The notes beneath the pieces are model-generated. The model had not been told where the DNA came from. It searched no databases and saw nothing but the letters and a program-made list of their open reading frames with translations. From Acanthosepion esculentum (taxonomy: Eukaryota > Mollusca > Cephalopoda > Sepiida > Sepiidae): DNA of 64,000 nt. Shown in pieces: positions 10,590 through 23,500 of this stretch. The position numbers and the translations under genes are program-made. Where the stretch lies: positions 78,409,256-78,473,255 of the forward strand of contig OZ038510.1 of the NCBI GenBank assembly GCA_964036315.1. The letters are read 5' to 3'. Every line of letters starts with the position of its first letter. Position 1 is the stretch's first letter.

Positions 10590-11110
10590 TCTCTACCCTT
10601 CTTCCTTCCTTCCTTCCTTCCTTCCTCTCTTCCTTCCTTCCTTTCTTAATATTTTTCGTCTTTTTCATTTTCTTTCTCTCTTTCTTTAACCTACTTATTT
10701 CATTCTTTCTTCATCACTCCGCACTTTTTCTTTATTTCTCCGTTAATATTTCCAACTCTTCTTTTTTTTCTTCCTTTATTTACTTCATTTCCGTTCATTT
10801 CGATTTTCCTCTTTCTTTCTTTCTTTCTTTCTTTCACCTGCTTATTTCATTCTTTAGTTATCTCTCCGCACTCTTTCTTTCTTTCTCAATCTTTTCATAT
10901 TCTTTCTTTCTTTCGTTCGTTCGTTCATATGCTTATTTCATTCTTTTTTAATCTCTCCCCACTCTTTCGTTCTTAATATCTGCATGCTCATTCTTTCTTT
11001 CTTTCTTTCTTTCTCCTGCTTATTTCATTCTTTCTTTATCTTTACGCGCACTTTCTTTCATAATATTTTCTTTCTTTTATTATTAATATTTCTTTATTCT
11101 TTCTTTCTGA
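10590..11110. repeat. polypyrimidine tract, (TTCC)n/(TTTC)n with a larger degenerate repeat
   Basis: A (TTCC)n block near 10597-10645 is followed by TTTC-rich DNA. A phrase 'cttatttcattctttNNttatctctccgcac' recurs at about 10693, 10840, 10930 and 11019, so a roughly 90-150 bp unit underlies the tract. Open frames rich in Phe/Ser/Leu across it are composition artefacts. Confidence 0.9.
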
Positions 11111-11640
11111 CATGTAAATCTGTGCTACTGAACTGCATATTTAATGTCGCCCATATTAAATCGCAGAATCAAAATATCTACAGGTTTATATGATAAGAAA
11201 AGAATACACGAAAACATAATAAAAACAAAATGTTAGCGTCGTAGCCTTTGTGCCGTAATTAAGATGAAAGATCAAAGTTTTTTTATGTCATTTCTTTTTC
11301 ATTTTTACAACCTTGTAAATTTTGCTTGAAAAATTTTGCTTTAAAACCTTCGAAATTTTTTTTTTTTTTTTTTTTTTAGCTGCAAAGCGAGACCGTAAAT
11401 TTATACTGGATCTCTCGTAGAAATCCAGAAAACTTCTGGGAGCCGTTTCTCCCAAAAGTGTATAAAATTGAGTACATAAAAATAGAACGATTACAAAATT
11501 GTCGCATTGCTGCGATTTGTAAATTGTCTATAATAACGTAGTGGTGATTTATTAACCAATGAATGCTTGTTGTTGTATGAGATTTGTATCTGTGTATGTA
11601 TGTATCTGTGTGCGATATAGATCTGCACACAATCATTTTG
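11111..11640. other. AT-rich unassigned stretch
   Basis: It contains a poly-T run at 11360-11378 and an 86-codon minus-strand frame (11376-11636) without a recognisable domain. Confidence 0.35.
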
Positions 11641-12330
11641 ATTCCACTTTGAAATACAGCAAAGTATTATTACTTAGGGAAAATAGATAACTCGGCAAAA
11701 ACGGCCTGAAAATTAATGAAAAAATTTTTCTTCGTGTTAAATGTATATTTCATTATTTAGAAGAAACACTAAAGTATTTTTGGAATATTTTTTGAAATTT
11801 TTTAATCATTCTTAGCATGTCTTAAATTTTAGTTAAAAATCTTGTTTACGAAATATCGAACAAAAACTCGATATCACACATTTTTTTTTTTTTTAATTTT
11901 GATTTTTGAAAAATAAGTTAAATTACTTGTTTAAAAATCGTTTAAAAATTTAATTATACGTTTTTCAAAATTTATTCAAAGAAATTTATTTAAAATATTT
12001 TGAAAGAAACTTTTACTTACTTTCTTCGTAGAAAAATGTTGTTTAAAATAAAAGGAAAATATTAAATTTAATCTATTAACTTAGAAATAAAACTAAAATT
12101 AAAGCGTCTAAAAAGACTTTTCGTTTATCAAAATGCATTTTAAACATTAGATATCGATATTTTATTGTTTTCTGGCGGGTTGGATAACAATTTTTTTTTT
12201 TAATTTTAGAAAATTGTTTGCATTTTTTAATTCAAGGGGAAGAACTCTTCCTTTATTAGTTATGACTTACCGTTGTTATCTCCCACGAATGAAAAACTCT
12301 GATGACTGAAAATGTTTTATTACACTCTTC
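11641..12330. repeat. AT-rich dispersed duplication, left copy
   Basis: Landmarks such as 'tgaaatacagcaaagtatt' (11651), 'aatctattaacttagaaata' (12072) and 'agaaaattgtttgcattttt' (12207) recur in the same order at 12791-13095. The duplicates are separated by a LINE fragment. Confidence 0.7.
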
Positions 12331-12690
12331 TTCTGAGTCGCGTCCCTGCAAGAGATAGGCGATCAAGGCTCTCCACAACTTCCTATCCCTTGTAACCCTT
12401 AGTAATTTTTCTCCGTTCTGTAATGCTTCCGCTTTCTATACCGCCATCTTTTAAGACAAGCCCGTCCGGCTCGATCTCTTACCCTCTATAAGCTCCCTTT
12501 CTTCGTTATACGCTCAAGGAATTTAATCTCCTTGTTTTCTGATTCTGACTAGAAGTGTTCATTCTATTGCGATTTTCTTCAAGTCTTCCTTGTTGCTAAT
12601 TCTCTCTATCCATGGAATTCTAATTTTCCTTCTGAATAGACTCATTGCTGTTGCCTCCAGTTTTCTCCTCCTCTTCTTTGAGAAGTTTTC
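12318..12690 (-). pseudogene. LINE ORF2 C-terminal fragment (RTE/BovB-like style)
   Basis: Read on the minus strand, one frame with stops gives RRRKLEATAMSLFRRKIRIP then WIERISNKEDLKKIA, later ERELIEGKR and VTRDRKLWRALIAYLL. The order (LEA-T-M-(F)RR, IPW-(E)RISN, G-KR, DR-LW) is the usual C-terminal region after the RT domain of LINEs. At least five in-frame stops are present. No 5' RT part is visible. Confidence 0.75.
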
Positions 12691-12790
12691 GTTTTAATAA
12701 AACGGATTATGTTTTCTTGACAAATGTGTCAATATGGACGAATTTCTATCAATATTACTGATAAGCAGAAAAATGAGATTCCAATCAATT

Positions 12791-13095
12791 TGATTTCGTT
12801 TTGAAATGCAACAAAGTATTTTTGCTTATTGGAAATATTCGATTTAATCTATTAGCTTGGAGATAAAACTAAAATTGAAATATCAAGAAAGACTTTCCGC
12901 TTATCAAAACGCCTTTAAACCAGTTATGTCTCCTATTTTATTGTTTTGAGTTTTTTTTAGCAATTTTTTTTAAACTAAAAGTTACTAGAAAATTGTTTGC
13001 CTTTTCTAATAAAGGGAGAGAACTCTCCCGGTACTCGTTACGTCATTCTAGGTTATCTCCCAAAATTCTGATTACGGAAAATATTTTATTACTAT
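12791..13095. repeat. AT-rich dispersed duplication, right copy
   Basis: This is the counterpart of 11641-12330 lacking some intermediate sequence. It ends exactly where a LINE 3' tail begins. Confidence 0.7.
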
Positions 13096-13213
13096 TTCTC
13101 CATCATAGCGGCTGGCAGAGAATAGAAAAAATTGTTTATAGTTACGTTGTTCTGGAATTGTCATCATTGGTCGACTGAACTTGCTTTGTTTCAATGACTT
13201 TTATTACTATCTT
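13095..13213 (+). mobile_element. LINE 3' end fragment
   Basis: It starts at tttctccatcatagcggctg, the last codons of the LINE protein seen at 6395, and continues through the TAG stop and the conserved cgactgaacttgctttg tail. It differs from 5856-6530 at only a few positions, so the two insertions look comparably young. Confidence 0.8.
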
Positions 13214-13919
13214 CTTTTATTTAATTTTTTCATTCTCTCTAGCTGGTTAAAATTTTGTATTTTTTGCGCCGGTGAGTGGATTAAATTTTTTGAATTTCAG
13301 CATCTTTTTTTGGTGTTAAAACCGTTTTTTTATCGTAAGAATTTCCAAAAAAAAAAAAAAAAAAAACAATTGTTGGATATTAATGAAATCATGTTTGAAT
13401 TTTTTTTTTTAATATTTTACCCTCGCTGCCACCAGTACTTAATTTAATTTTATGAAATTTAGAGAATTTCAGCTTCTTATTAATTAAAACCACGTCCTCC
13501 TGTTGAACTTAAACCATCCATTTGTTATTGAGAAGCACCGAAAATCTGCTCTGAATCATAAATTAAGAAAATTAAATCAAATTGACATTATTTAATTAGA
13601 AAAAGCTTTTAGTTGCTTTTATAAATAAGATTTATTAAGCACACTATTGTCTTAAAAAAATGTTTTTCAATGAATAATGAATTTTTACAAGAACATTTTT
13701 CGTTAGAAAAATTTATAAAGTTTTAAATTCTGCATAAATGTCAGTCTTTTACATGATATTTTAAAATGAAAAACTGCATGGCCTGTGTCTCCCCCCATAA
13801 AATAATTTATTTCTTCAGAGTTATCGTTAATGACCAAAAATCTCAAAGCATGACAAATCATCAGCATCTATTTCAATAGAAGCAGAGTAAGTTTTCATTT
13901 TGTCACTTTTTCCAACACA
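13214..13919. other. AT-rich unassigned stretch
   Basis: Poly-A (about 13349-13366) and poly-T runs are present. No gene was recognised. Confidence 0.4.
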
Positions 13920-14270
13920 ATGTATAACTATTACGATTTTATGAACAAGACTTTCTTTGTATGGTCGCAGTTTCAGTGTGTATTTATGCACGACAATGTT
14001 TCTTCTCATGTATCTAAGCTTACCCATGAATTCTTTGAGCATAAAAGATTTACAGGAGAGAAGATAATGGAATAGCCACCATCAAGTCCTGATCTGAATC
14101 CGATCGAAAATCTATGGTGACTTATGAAGATGAAATTATATGAAGGTGGCCAACAATATAACAGCAAAGCAAACCTATGAGAAGCAATTAAATGTACCAT
14201 GTCGGAAATTGAATTTGCTGAAGTAAAAAAAATGTAGAGGATTCAAAGACTTATCATATGTGTTTTTTAT
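13920..14270 (+). pseudogene. Tc1/mariner transposase C-terminal fragment
   Basis: In one frame from 13983 the sequence reads FMHDNVSSHVSKLTHEFFEH, then a PPSSPDLNPIENLW segment. FMHDN carries the second catalytic aspartate and PIENLW the third acidic residue of the DDE/D triad. Tryptophan codons have become stops (TGG to TAG before PPSSPD; TGA after NLW; TGA in the NL-EAI position), and a frameshift separates the preceding LSLYGRSFSVYL-like segment. The N-terminal DNA-binding domain and terminal inverted repeats are not visible. Confidence 0.85.
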
Positions 14271-14540
14271 TTGTTCTGTTATAGGTGTTGATTCATTTTT
14301 GATGTTTTTATTAGCTTTTTATTGAAGTAAAATGGGATTATTTGATTCTGCATAATAACTTCAGACAGCATTTGTTTTTCAAATAACTTCAATAGAACAT
14401 AGTAATACTACATAAAATTTTAACTCAGGCTTTTTTTTATATCTAAATTGATTGCTTAAAATTTAACAATTTTTTTCAAACCAAATTTGAATTATTGAAG
14501 TTTATATGATTTGCTTAATAACGAGAGAGAGAGAGAGAGG
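14271..14540. other. AT-rich spacer before the satellite
   Basis: No gene was recognised. A (GA)n run at 14523-14539 immediately precedes the first satellite unit. Confidence 0.4.
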
Positions 14541-17500
14541 ATATTTAAAGATTCACAGGACTGAACAAAATATGCCATCATTTTGGACGGCCTGGCTAAA
14601 CTAGTATATTTATATATTTAAAGACTCACATGTGAAAACCTCCTAATAATAGTAAGGACTGAACAAAATATGCCATCATTTTGGACGGCCTGGGTAAACT
14701 AGTATATTTCTATATATAAAGACTCACATGTGAAAACCTTCTAATAATAGTAAGGACTGAACAAAATATGCCATCATTTTGGACGGCCTGGGTAAACTAG
14801 TATATTTATATATTTAAAGACTCACATGTGAAAACCTTCTAATAATAGTAAGGACTGAACAAAATATGCCATCATTTTGGACGGCCTGGGTAAACTAGTA
14901 TATTTATATATTTAAAGACTCACATGTGAAAACCTTCTAATAATAGTAAGGACTGAACAAAATATGCCATCATTTTGGACGGCATGGGTAAACTAGTATA
15001 TTTGTATATTTAAAGACTCACATGTGAAAACCTTCTAATAATAGTAAGGACTGAACAAAATATGCCATAATTTTGGACGGCCTGGGTAAACTAGTATATT
15101 TGTATATTTAAAGACTTACATGTGAAAACCTTCTAATAATAGTAAGGACTGAACAAAATGTGCCATCATTTTGGACGGCATGGGTAAACTAGTATATTTA
15201 TATATTTAAAGACTCACATGTGAAAACCTCCTAATAATAGTAAGGACTGAACAAAATATGCCATCATTTTGGACGGCCTGGGTAAACTAGTATATTTATA
15301 TATTTAAAGACTCACATGTGAAAACCTTCTAATAATAGTAAGGACTGAACAAAATATGCCATCATTTTGGACGGCCTGGGTAAACTAGTATATTTATATA
15401 TTTAAAGACTCACATGTGAAAACCTTCTAATAATGGTAAGGACTGAACAAAATATGCCATAATTTTGGACGGCATGGGTAAACTAGTATATTTGTATATT
15501 TAAAGACTCACATGTGAAAACCTCCTAATAATAGTAAGGACTGAACAAAATATGCCATCATTTTGGACGGCCTGGGTAAACTAGTATATTTATATATTTA
15601 AAGACTCACATGTGAAAACCTTCTAATAATAGTAAGGACTGAACAAAATATGCCATCATTTTGGACGGCCTGGGTAAACTAGTATATTTATATATTTAAA
15701 GACTCACATGTGAAAACATTCTAATAATAGTAAGGACTGAACAAAATATGCCATCATTTTGGACGGCATGGGTAAACTAGTATATTTATATATTTAAAGA
15801 CTCACATGTGAAAACCTCCTAATAATAGTAAGGACTGAACAAAATATGCCATCATTTTGGACGGCCTGGGTAAACTAGTATATTTATATATTTAAAGACT
15901 CACATGTGAAAACCTTCTAATAATAGTAAGGACTGAACAAAATATGCCATAATTTTGGACGGCCTGGGTAAACTAGTATATTTGTATATTTAAAGACTTA
16001 CATGTGAAAACCTTCTAATAATAGTAAGGACTGAACAAAATATGCCATCATTTTGGACGGCATGGGTAAACTAGTATATTTATATATTTAAAGACTCACA
16101 TGTGAAAACCTTCTAATAATAGTAAGGACTGAACAAAATATGCCATCATTTTGGACGGCCTGGGTAAACTAGTATATTTGTATATTTAAAGACTCACATG
16201 TGAAAACCTTCTAATAATAGTAAGGACTGAACAAAATATGCCATAATTTTGGACGGCCTGGGTAAACTAGTATATTTGTATATTTAAAGACTTACATGTG
16301 AAAACCTTCTAATAATAGTAAGGACTGAACAAAATATGCCATCATTTTGGACGGCATGGGTAAACTAGTATATTTATATATTTAAAGACTCACATGTGAA
16401 AACCTCCTAATAATAGTAAGGACTGAACAAAATATGCCATCATTTTGGACGGCCTGGGTAAACTAGTATATTTATATATTTAAAGACTCACATGTGAAAA
16501 CCTTCTAATAATAGTAAGGACTGAACAAAATATGCCATCATTTTGGACGGCATGGGTAAACTAGTATATTTGTAGATTTAAAGACTCACATGTGAAAACC
16601 TTCTAATAATAGTAAGGACTGAACAAAATACGCCATCATTTTGGACGGCCTGGGTAAACTAGTATATTTATATATTTAAAGACTCACATGTGAAAACCTT
16701 CTAATAATAGTAAGGACTGAACAAAATATGCCATCATTTTGGACGGCCTGGGTAAACTAGTATATTTATATATTTAAAGATTCACATGTGAAAACCTTCT
16801 AATAATAGTAAGGACTGAACAAAATATGCCATCATTTTGGACGGCATGGGTAAACTAGTATATTTGTATATTTAAAGACTCACATGTGAAAACCTTCTAA
16901 TAATAGTAAGGACTGAACAAAATATGCCATCATTTTGGACGGCCTGGGTAAACTAGTATATTTCTATATATAAAGACTCACATGTGAAAACCTTCTAATA
17001 ATAGTAAGGACTGAACAAAATATGCCATCATTTTGGACGGCCTGGGTAAACTAGTATATTTATATATTTAAAGACTCACATGTGAAAACCTTCTAATAAT
17101 AGTAAGGACTGAACAAAATATGCCATCATTTTGGACGGCCTGGGTAAACTAGTATATTTATATATTTAAAGACTCACATGTGAAAACCTTCTAATAATAG
17201 TAAGGACTGAACAAAATATGCCATCATTTTGGACGGCATGGGTAAACTAGTATATTTGTATATTTAAAGACTCACATGTGAAAACCTTCTAATAATAGTA
17301 AGGACTGAACAAAATATGCCATAATTTTGGACGGCCTGGGTAAACTAGTATATTTGTATATTTAAAGACTTACATGTGAAAACCTTCTAATAATAGTAAG
17401 GACTGAACAAAATGTGCCATCATTTTGGACGGCATGGGTAAACTAGTATATTTATATATTTAAAGACTCACATGTGAAAACCTCCTAATAATAGTAAGGA

Positions 17501-20500
17501 CTGAACAAAATATGCCATCATTTTGGACGGCCTGGGTAAACTAGTATATTTATATATTTAAAGACTCACATGTGAAAACCTTCTAATAATAGTAAGGACT
17601 GAACAAAATATGCCATCATTTTGGACGGCCTGGGTAAACTAGTATATTTATATATTTAAAGACTCACATGTGAAAACCTTCTAATAATGGTAAGGACTGA
17701 ACAAAATATGCCATAATTTTGGACGGCATGGGTAAACTAGTATATTTGTATATTTAAAGACTCACATGTGAAAACCTCCTAATAATAGTAAGGACTGAAC
17801 AAAATATGCCATCATTTTGGACGGCCTGGGTAAACTAGTATATTTATATATTTAAAGACTCACATGTGAAAACCTTCTAATAATAGTAAGGACTGAACAA
17901 AATATGCCATCATTTTGGACGGCCTGGGTAAACTAGTATATTTATATATTTAAAGACTCACATGTGAAAACATTCTAATAATAGTAAGGACTGAACAAAA
18001 TATGCCATCATTTTGGACGGCATGGGTAAACTAGTATATTTATATATTTAAAGACTCACATGTGAAAACCTCCTAATAATAGTAAGGACTGAACAAAATA
18101 TGCCATCATTTTGGACGGCCTGGGTAAACTAGTATATTTATATATTTAAAGACTCACATGTGAAAACCTTCTAATAATAGTAAGGACTGAACAAAATATG
18201 CCATAATTTTGGACGGCCTGGGTAAACTAGTATATTTGTATATTTAAAGACTTACATGTGAAAACCTTCTAATAATAGTAAGGACTGAACAAAATATGCC
18301 ATCATTTTGGACGGCATGGGTAAACTAGTATATTTATATATTTAAAGACTCACATGTGAAAACCTTCTAATAATAGTAAGGACTGAACAAAATATGCCAT
18401 CATTTTGGACGGCCTGGGTAAACTAGTATATTTGTATATTTAAAGACTCACATGTGAAAACCTTCTAATAATAGTAAGGACTGAACAAAATATGCCATAA
18501 TTTTGGACGGCCTGGGTAAACTAGTATATTTGTATATTTAAAGACTTACATGTGAAAACCTTCTAATAATAGTAAGGACTGAACAAAATATGCCATCATT
18601 TTGGACGGCATGGGTAAACTAGTATATTTATATATTTAAAGACTCACATGTGAAAACCTCCTAATAATAGTAAGGACTGAACAAAATATGCCATCATTTT
18701 GGACGGCCTGGGTAAACTAGTATATTTATATATTTAAAGACTCACATGTGAAAACCTTCTAATAATAGTAAGGACTGAACAAAATATGCCATCATTTTGG
18801 ACGGCATGGGTAAACTAGTATATTTGTAGATTTAAAGACTCACATGTGAAAACCTTCTAATAATAGTAAGGACTGAACAAAATACGCCATCATTTTGGAC
18901 GGCCTGGGTAAACTAGTATATTTATATATTTAAAGACTCACATGTGAAAACCTTCTAATAATAGTAAGGACTGAACAAAATATGCCATCATTTTGGACGG
19001 CCTGGGTAAACTAGTATATTTATATATTTAAAGATTCACATGTGAAAACCTTCTAATAATAGTAAGGACTGAACAAAATATGCCATCATTTTGGACGGCA
19101 TGGGTAAACTAGTATATTTGTATATTTAAAGACTCACATGTGAAAACCTTCTAATAATAGTAAGGACTGAACAAAATATGCCATAATTTTGGACGGCATG
19201 GGTAAACTAGTATATTTGTATATTTAAAGACTTACATGTGAAAACCTTCTAATAATAGTAAGGACTGAACAAAATATGCCATCATTTTGGACGGCATGGG
19301 TAAACTAGTATATTTATATATTTAAAGACTCACATGTGAAAACCTTCTAATAATAGTAAGGACTGAACAAAATATGCCATCATTTTGGACGGCCTGGGTA
19401 AACTAGTATATTTGTATATTTAAAGACTTACATGTGAAAACCTTCTAATAATTGTAAGGACTGAACAAAATATGCCATCATTTTGGACGGCATGGGTAAA
19501 CTAGTATATTTGTATATTGAAAGACTCACATGTGAAAACCTTCTAATAATAGTAAGGACTGAACAAAATATGCCATCATTTTGGACGGCCTGGGTAAACT
19601 AGTATATTTGTATATTTAAAGACTCACATGTGAAAACCTTCTAATAATAGTAAGGACTGAACAAAATATGCCATCATTTCTGGACGGCCAGGGTAAACTA
19701 GTATATTTATATATTTAAAGACTCACATGTGAAAACCTTCTAATAATAGTTATGACTGAACAAAATATGCCATCATTTTGGACGGCATGGGTAAACTAGT
19801 ATATTTATATATTTAAAGACTTACATGTGAAAACCTTCTAATAATAGTAAGGACTGAACAAAATATGCCATCATTTTGGACGGCCTGGGTAAACTAGTAT
19901 ATTTGTATATTTAAAGACTCACATGTGAAAAACTTCTAATAATAGTAAGGACTGAACAAAATATGCCATCATTTTGGACGGCCAGGGCAAACTAGCATAT
20001 TTATATATTTAAAAACTCACATGTGAAAACCTTCTAATAATAGTAAGGACTGAACAAAATATGCCATCATTTTGGACGGCCAGGGTAAACTAGTATATTT
20101 GTATATTTAAAGACTCACATGTGAAAACCTTCTAATAATAGTAAGGACTGAACAAAATATGCCATCATTTTGGACGGCCAGGGTAAACTAGTATATTTAT
20201 ATATTTAAAGACTCACATGTGAAAACCTTCTAATAATAGTAAGGACTGAACAAAATATGCCATCATTTTGGACGGCCAGGGTAAACTAGTATATTTATAT
20301 ATTTAAAGACTCACATGTGAAAACCTTCTAATAATAGCAAGGACTGAACAAAATATGCCATCATTTTGGACGGCCTGGGTAAACTAGTATATTTGTATAT
20401 TTAAAGACTCACATGTGAAAACCTTCTAATAATAGTAAGGACTGAACAAAATATGCCATCATTTTGGTCGGCATGGGTAAACTAGTATGTTTATATATTT

Positions 20501-23500
20501 AAAGACTCACATGTGAAAACCTTCTAATAATAGTAATGACTGAACAAAATATGCCATCATTTTGGACGGCCTGGGTAAACTAGTATATTTATATATTTAA
20601 AGACTCACATGTGAAAACCTTCTAATAATAGTAAGGACTTAACAAAATATGCCATCATTTTGGACGGCCTGGGTAAACTAGTATATTTGTATATTTAACG
20701 TCTCACATGTGAAAACCTTCTAATAATAGGAAGGACTGAACAAAATATGCCATCATTTTGGACGGCATGGGTAAACTAGTATATTTGTATATTTAAAGAC
20801 TCACATGTGAAAACCTTCTAATAATAGTAAGGACTGAACAAAATATGCCATCATTATGGACGGCCTGGGTAAACTAGTATATTTGTATATTTAAAGACTC
20901 ACATGTGAAAACCTTCTAATAATAGTAAGGACTGAACAAAATATGCCATCATTTTGGACGGCCTGGGTAAACTAGTATATTTATATATTTAAAGACTCAC
21001 ATGTGAAAACCTTCTAATAATAGTAAGGACTGAACAAAATATGCCATCATTTTGGACGGCCTGGGTAAACTAGTATATTTGTATATTTAAAGACTTACAT
21101 GTGAAAACCTTCTAATAATAGTAAGGACTGAACAAAATATGCCATCATTTTGGACGGCCTGGGTAAACTAGTATATTTATATATTTCAAGACTCACATGT
21201 GAAAACCTTCTAATAATAGTAAGGACTGAACAAAATATGCCATCATTTTGGACGGCATGGGTAAACTAGTATATTTGTATATTTAATGACTTACATGTGA
21301 AAACCTTCTAATAATAGTAAGGACTGAACAAAATATGCCATCATTTTGGACGGCCTGGGTAAACTAGTATATTTGTATATTTAAAGACTCACATGTGAAA
21401 ACCTCCTAATAATAGTAAGGACTGAACAAAATATGCCATCATTTTGGACGGCCTGGGTAAACTAGTATATTTATATATTTAAAGACTCACATGTGAAAAA
21501 CTTCTAATAATAGTAAGGACTGAACAAAATATGCCATCATTTTGGACGGCATGGGTAAACTAGTATATTTATATATTTAAAGACTCACATGTGAAAACCT
21601 CCTAATAATAGTAAGGACTGAACAAAATATGCCATCATTTTGGACGGCATGGGTAAACTAGTATATTTATATATTTAAAGACTCACATGTGAAAAACTTC
21701 TAATAATAGTAAGGACTGAACAAAATATGCCATCATTTTGGACGGCATGGGTAAACTAGTATATTTGTATATTTAAAGACTCACATGTGAAAACCTTCTA
21801 ATAATAGTAAGGACTGAACAAAATATGCCATAATTTTGGACGGCATGGGTAAACTAGTATATTTGTATATTTAAAGACTTACATGTGAAAACCTTCTAAT
21901 AATAGTAAGGACTGAACAAAATATGCCATCATTTTGGACGGCATGGGTAAACTAGTATATTTATATATTTAAAGACTCACATGTGAAAACCTTCTAATAA
22001 TAGTAAGGACTGAACAAAATATGCCATCATTTTGGACGGCCTGGGTAAACTAGTATATTTGTATATTTAAAGACTTACATGTGAAAACCTTCTAATAATT
22101 GTAAGGACTGAACAAAATATGCCATCATTTTGGACGGCATGGGTAAACTAGTATATTTGTATATTGAAAGACTCACATGTGAAAACCTTCTAATAATAGT
22201 AAAGACTGAACAAAATATGCCATCATTTTGGACGGCCTGGGTAAACTAGTATATTTGTATATTTAAAGACTCACATGTGAAAACCTTCTAATAATAGTAA
22301 GGACTGAACAAAATATGCCATCATTTTGGACGGCCAGGGTAAACTAGTATATTTATATATTTAAAGACTCACATGTGAAAACCTTCTAATAATAGTAAGG
22401 ACTGAACAAAATATGCCATCATTTTGGACGGCATGGGTAAACTAGTATATTTATATATTTAAAGACTTACATGTGAAAACCTTCTAATAATAGTAAGGAC
22501 TGAACAAAATATGCCATCATTTTGGACGGCATGGGTAAACTAGTATATTTGTATATTTAAAGACTCACATGTGAAAACCTTCTAATAATAGTAAGGACTG
22601 AACAAAATATGCCATCATTTTGGACGGCATGGGTAAACTAGTATATTTGTATATTTAAAGACTCACATGTGAAAACCTTCTAATAATAGTAAGGACTGAA
22701 CAAAATATGCCATCATTTTGGACGGCCTGGGTAAACTAGTATATTTGTATATTTAAAGACTCACATGTGAAAAACTTCTAATAATAGTAAGGACTGAACA
22801 AAATATGCCATCATTTTGGACGGCCAGGGTAAACTAGCATATTTATATATTTAAAAACTCACATGTGAAAACCTTCTAATAATAGTAAGGACTGAACAAA
22901 ATATGCCATCATTTTGGACGGCCAGGGTAAACTAGTATATTTGTATATTTAAAGACTCACATGTGAAAACCTTCTAATAATAGTAAGGACTGAACAAAAT
23001 ATGCCATCATTTTGGACGGCCTGGGTAAACTAGTATATTTGTATATTTAAAGACTCACATGTGAAAACCTTCTAATAATAGTAAGGACTGAACAAAATAT
23101 GCCATCATTTTGGACGGCATGGGTAAACTAGTATATTTGTATATTTAAAGACTTACATGTGAAAACTTTCTAATAATAGTAAGGACTGAACAAAATATGC
23201 CATCATTTTGGACGGCCTGGGTAAACTAGTAAAATTGTATATTTAAAGACTCACATGTGAAAACCTTCTAATAATAGTAAGGACTGAACAAAATATGCCA
23301 TCATTTTGGACGGCCTGGGTAAACTAGTATATTTGTATATTTAAAGACTTACATGTGAAAACCTTCTAATAATAGTAAGGACTGAACAAAATATGCCATC
23401 ATTTTGGACGGCCTGGGTAAACTAGTATATTTGTATATTTAAAGACTCACATGTGAAAACCTTCTAATAATAGTAAGGACTGAACAAAATATGCCATCAT

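Noticed and set aside
10590..11193. Phe/Leu/Ser-rich membrane-like proteins
   Set aside because: Translation of a polypyrimidine tract, without start context or conservation.
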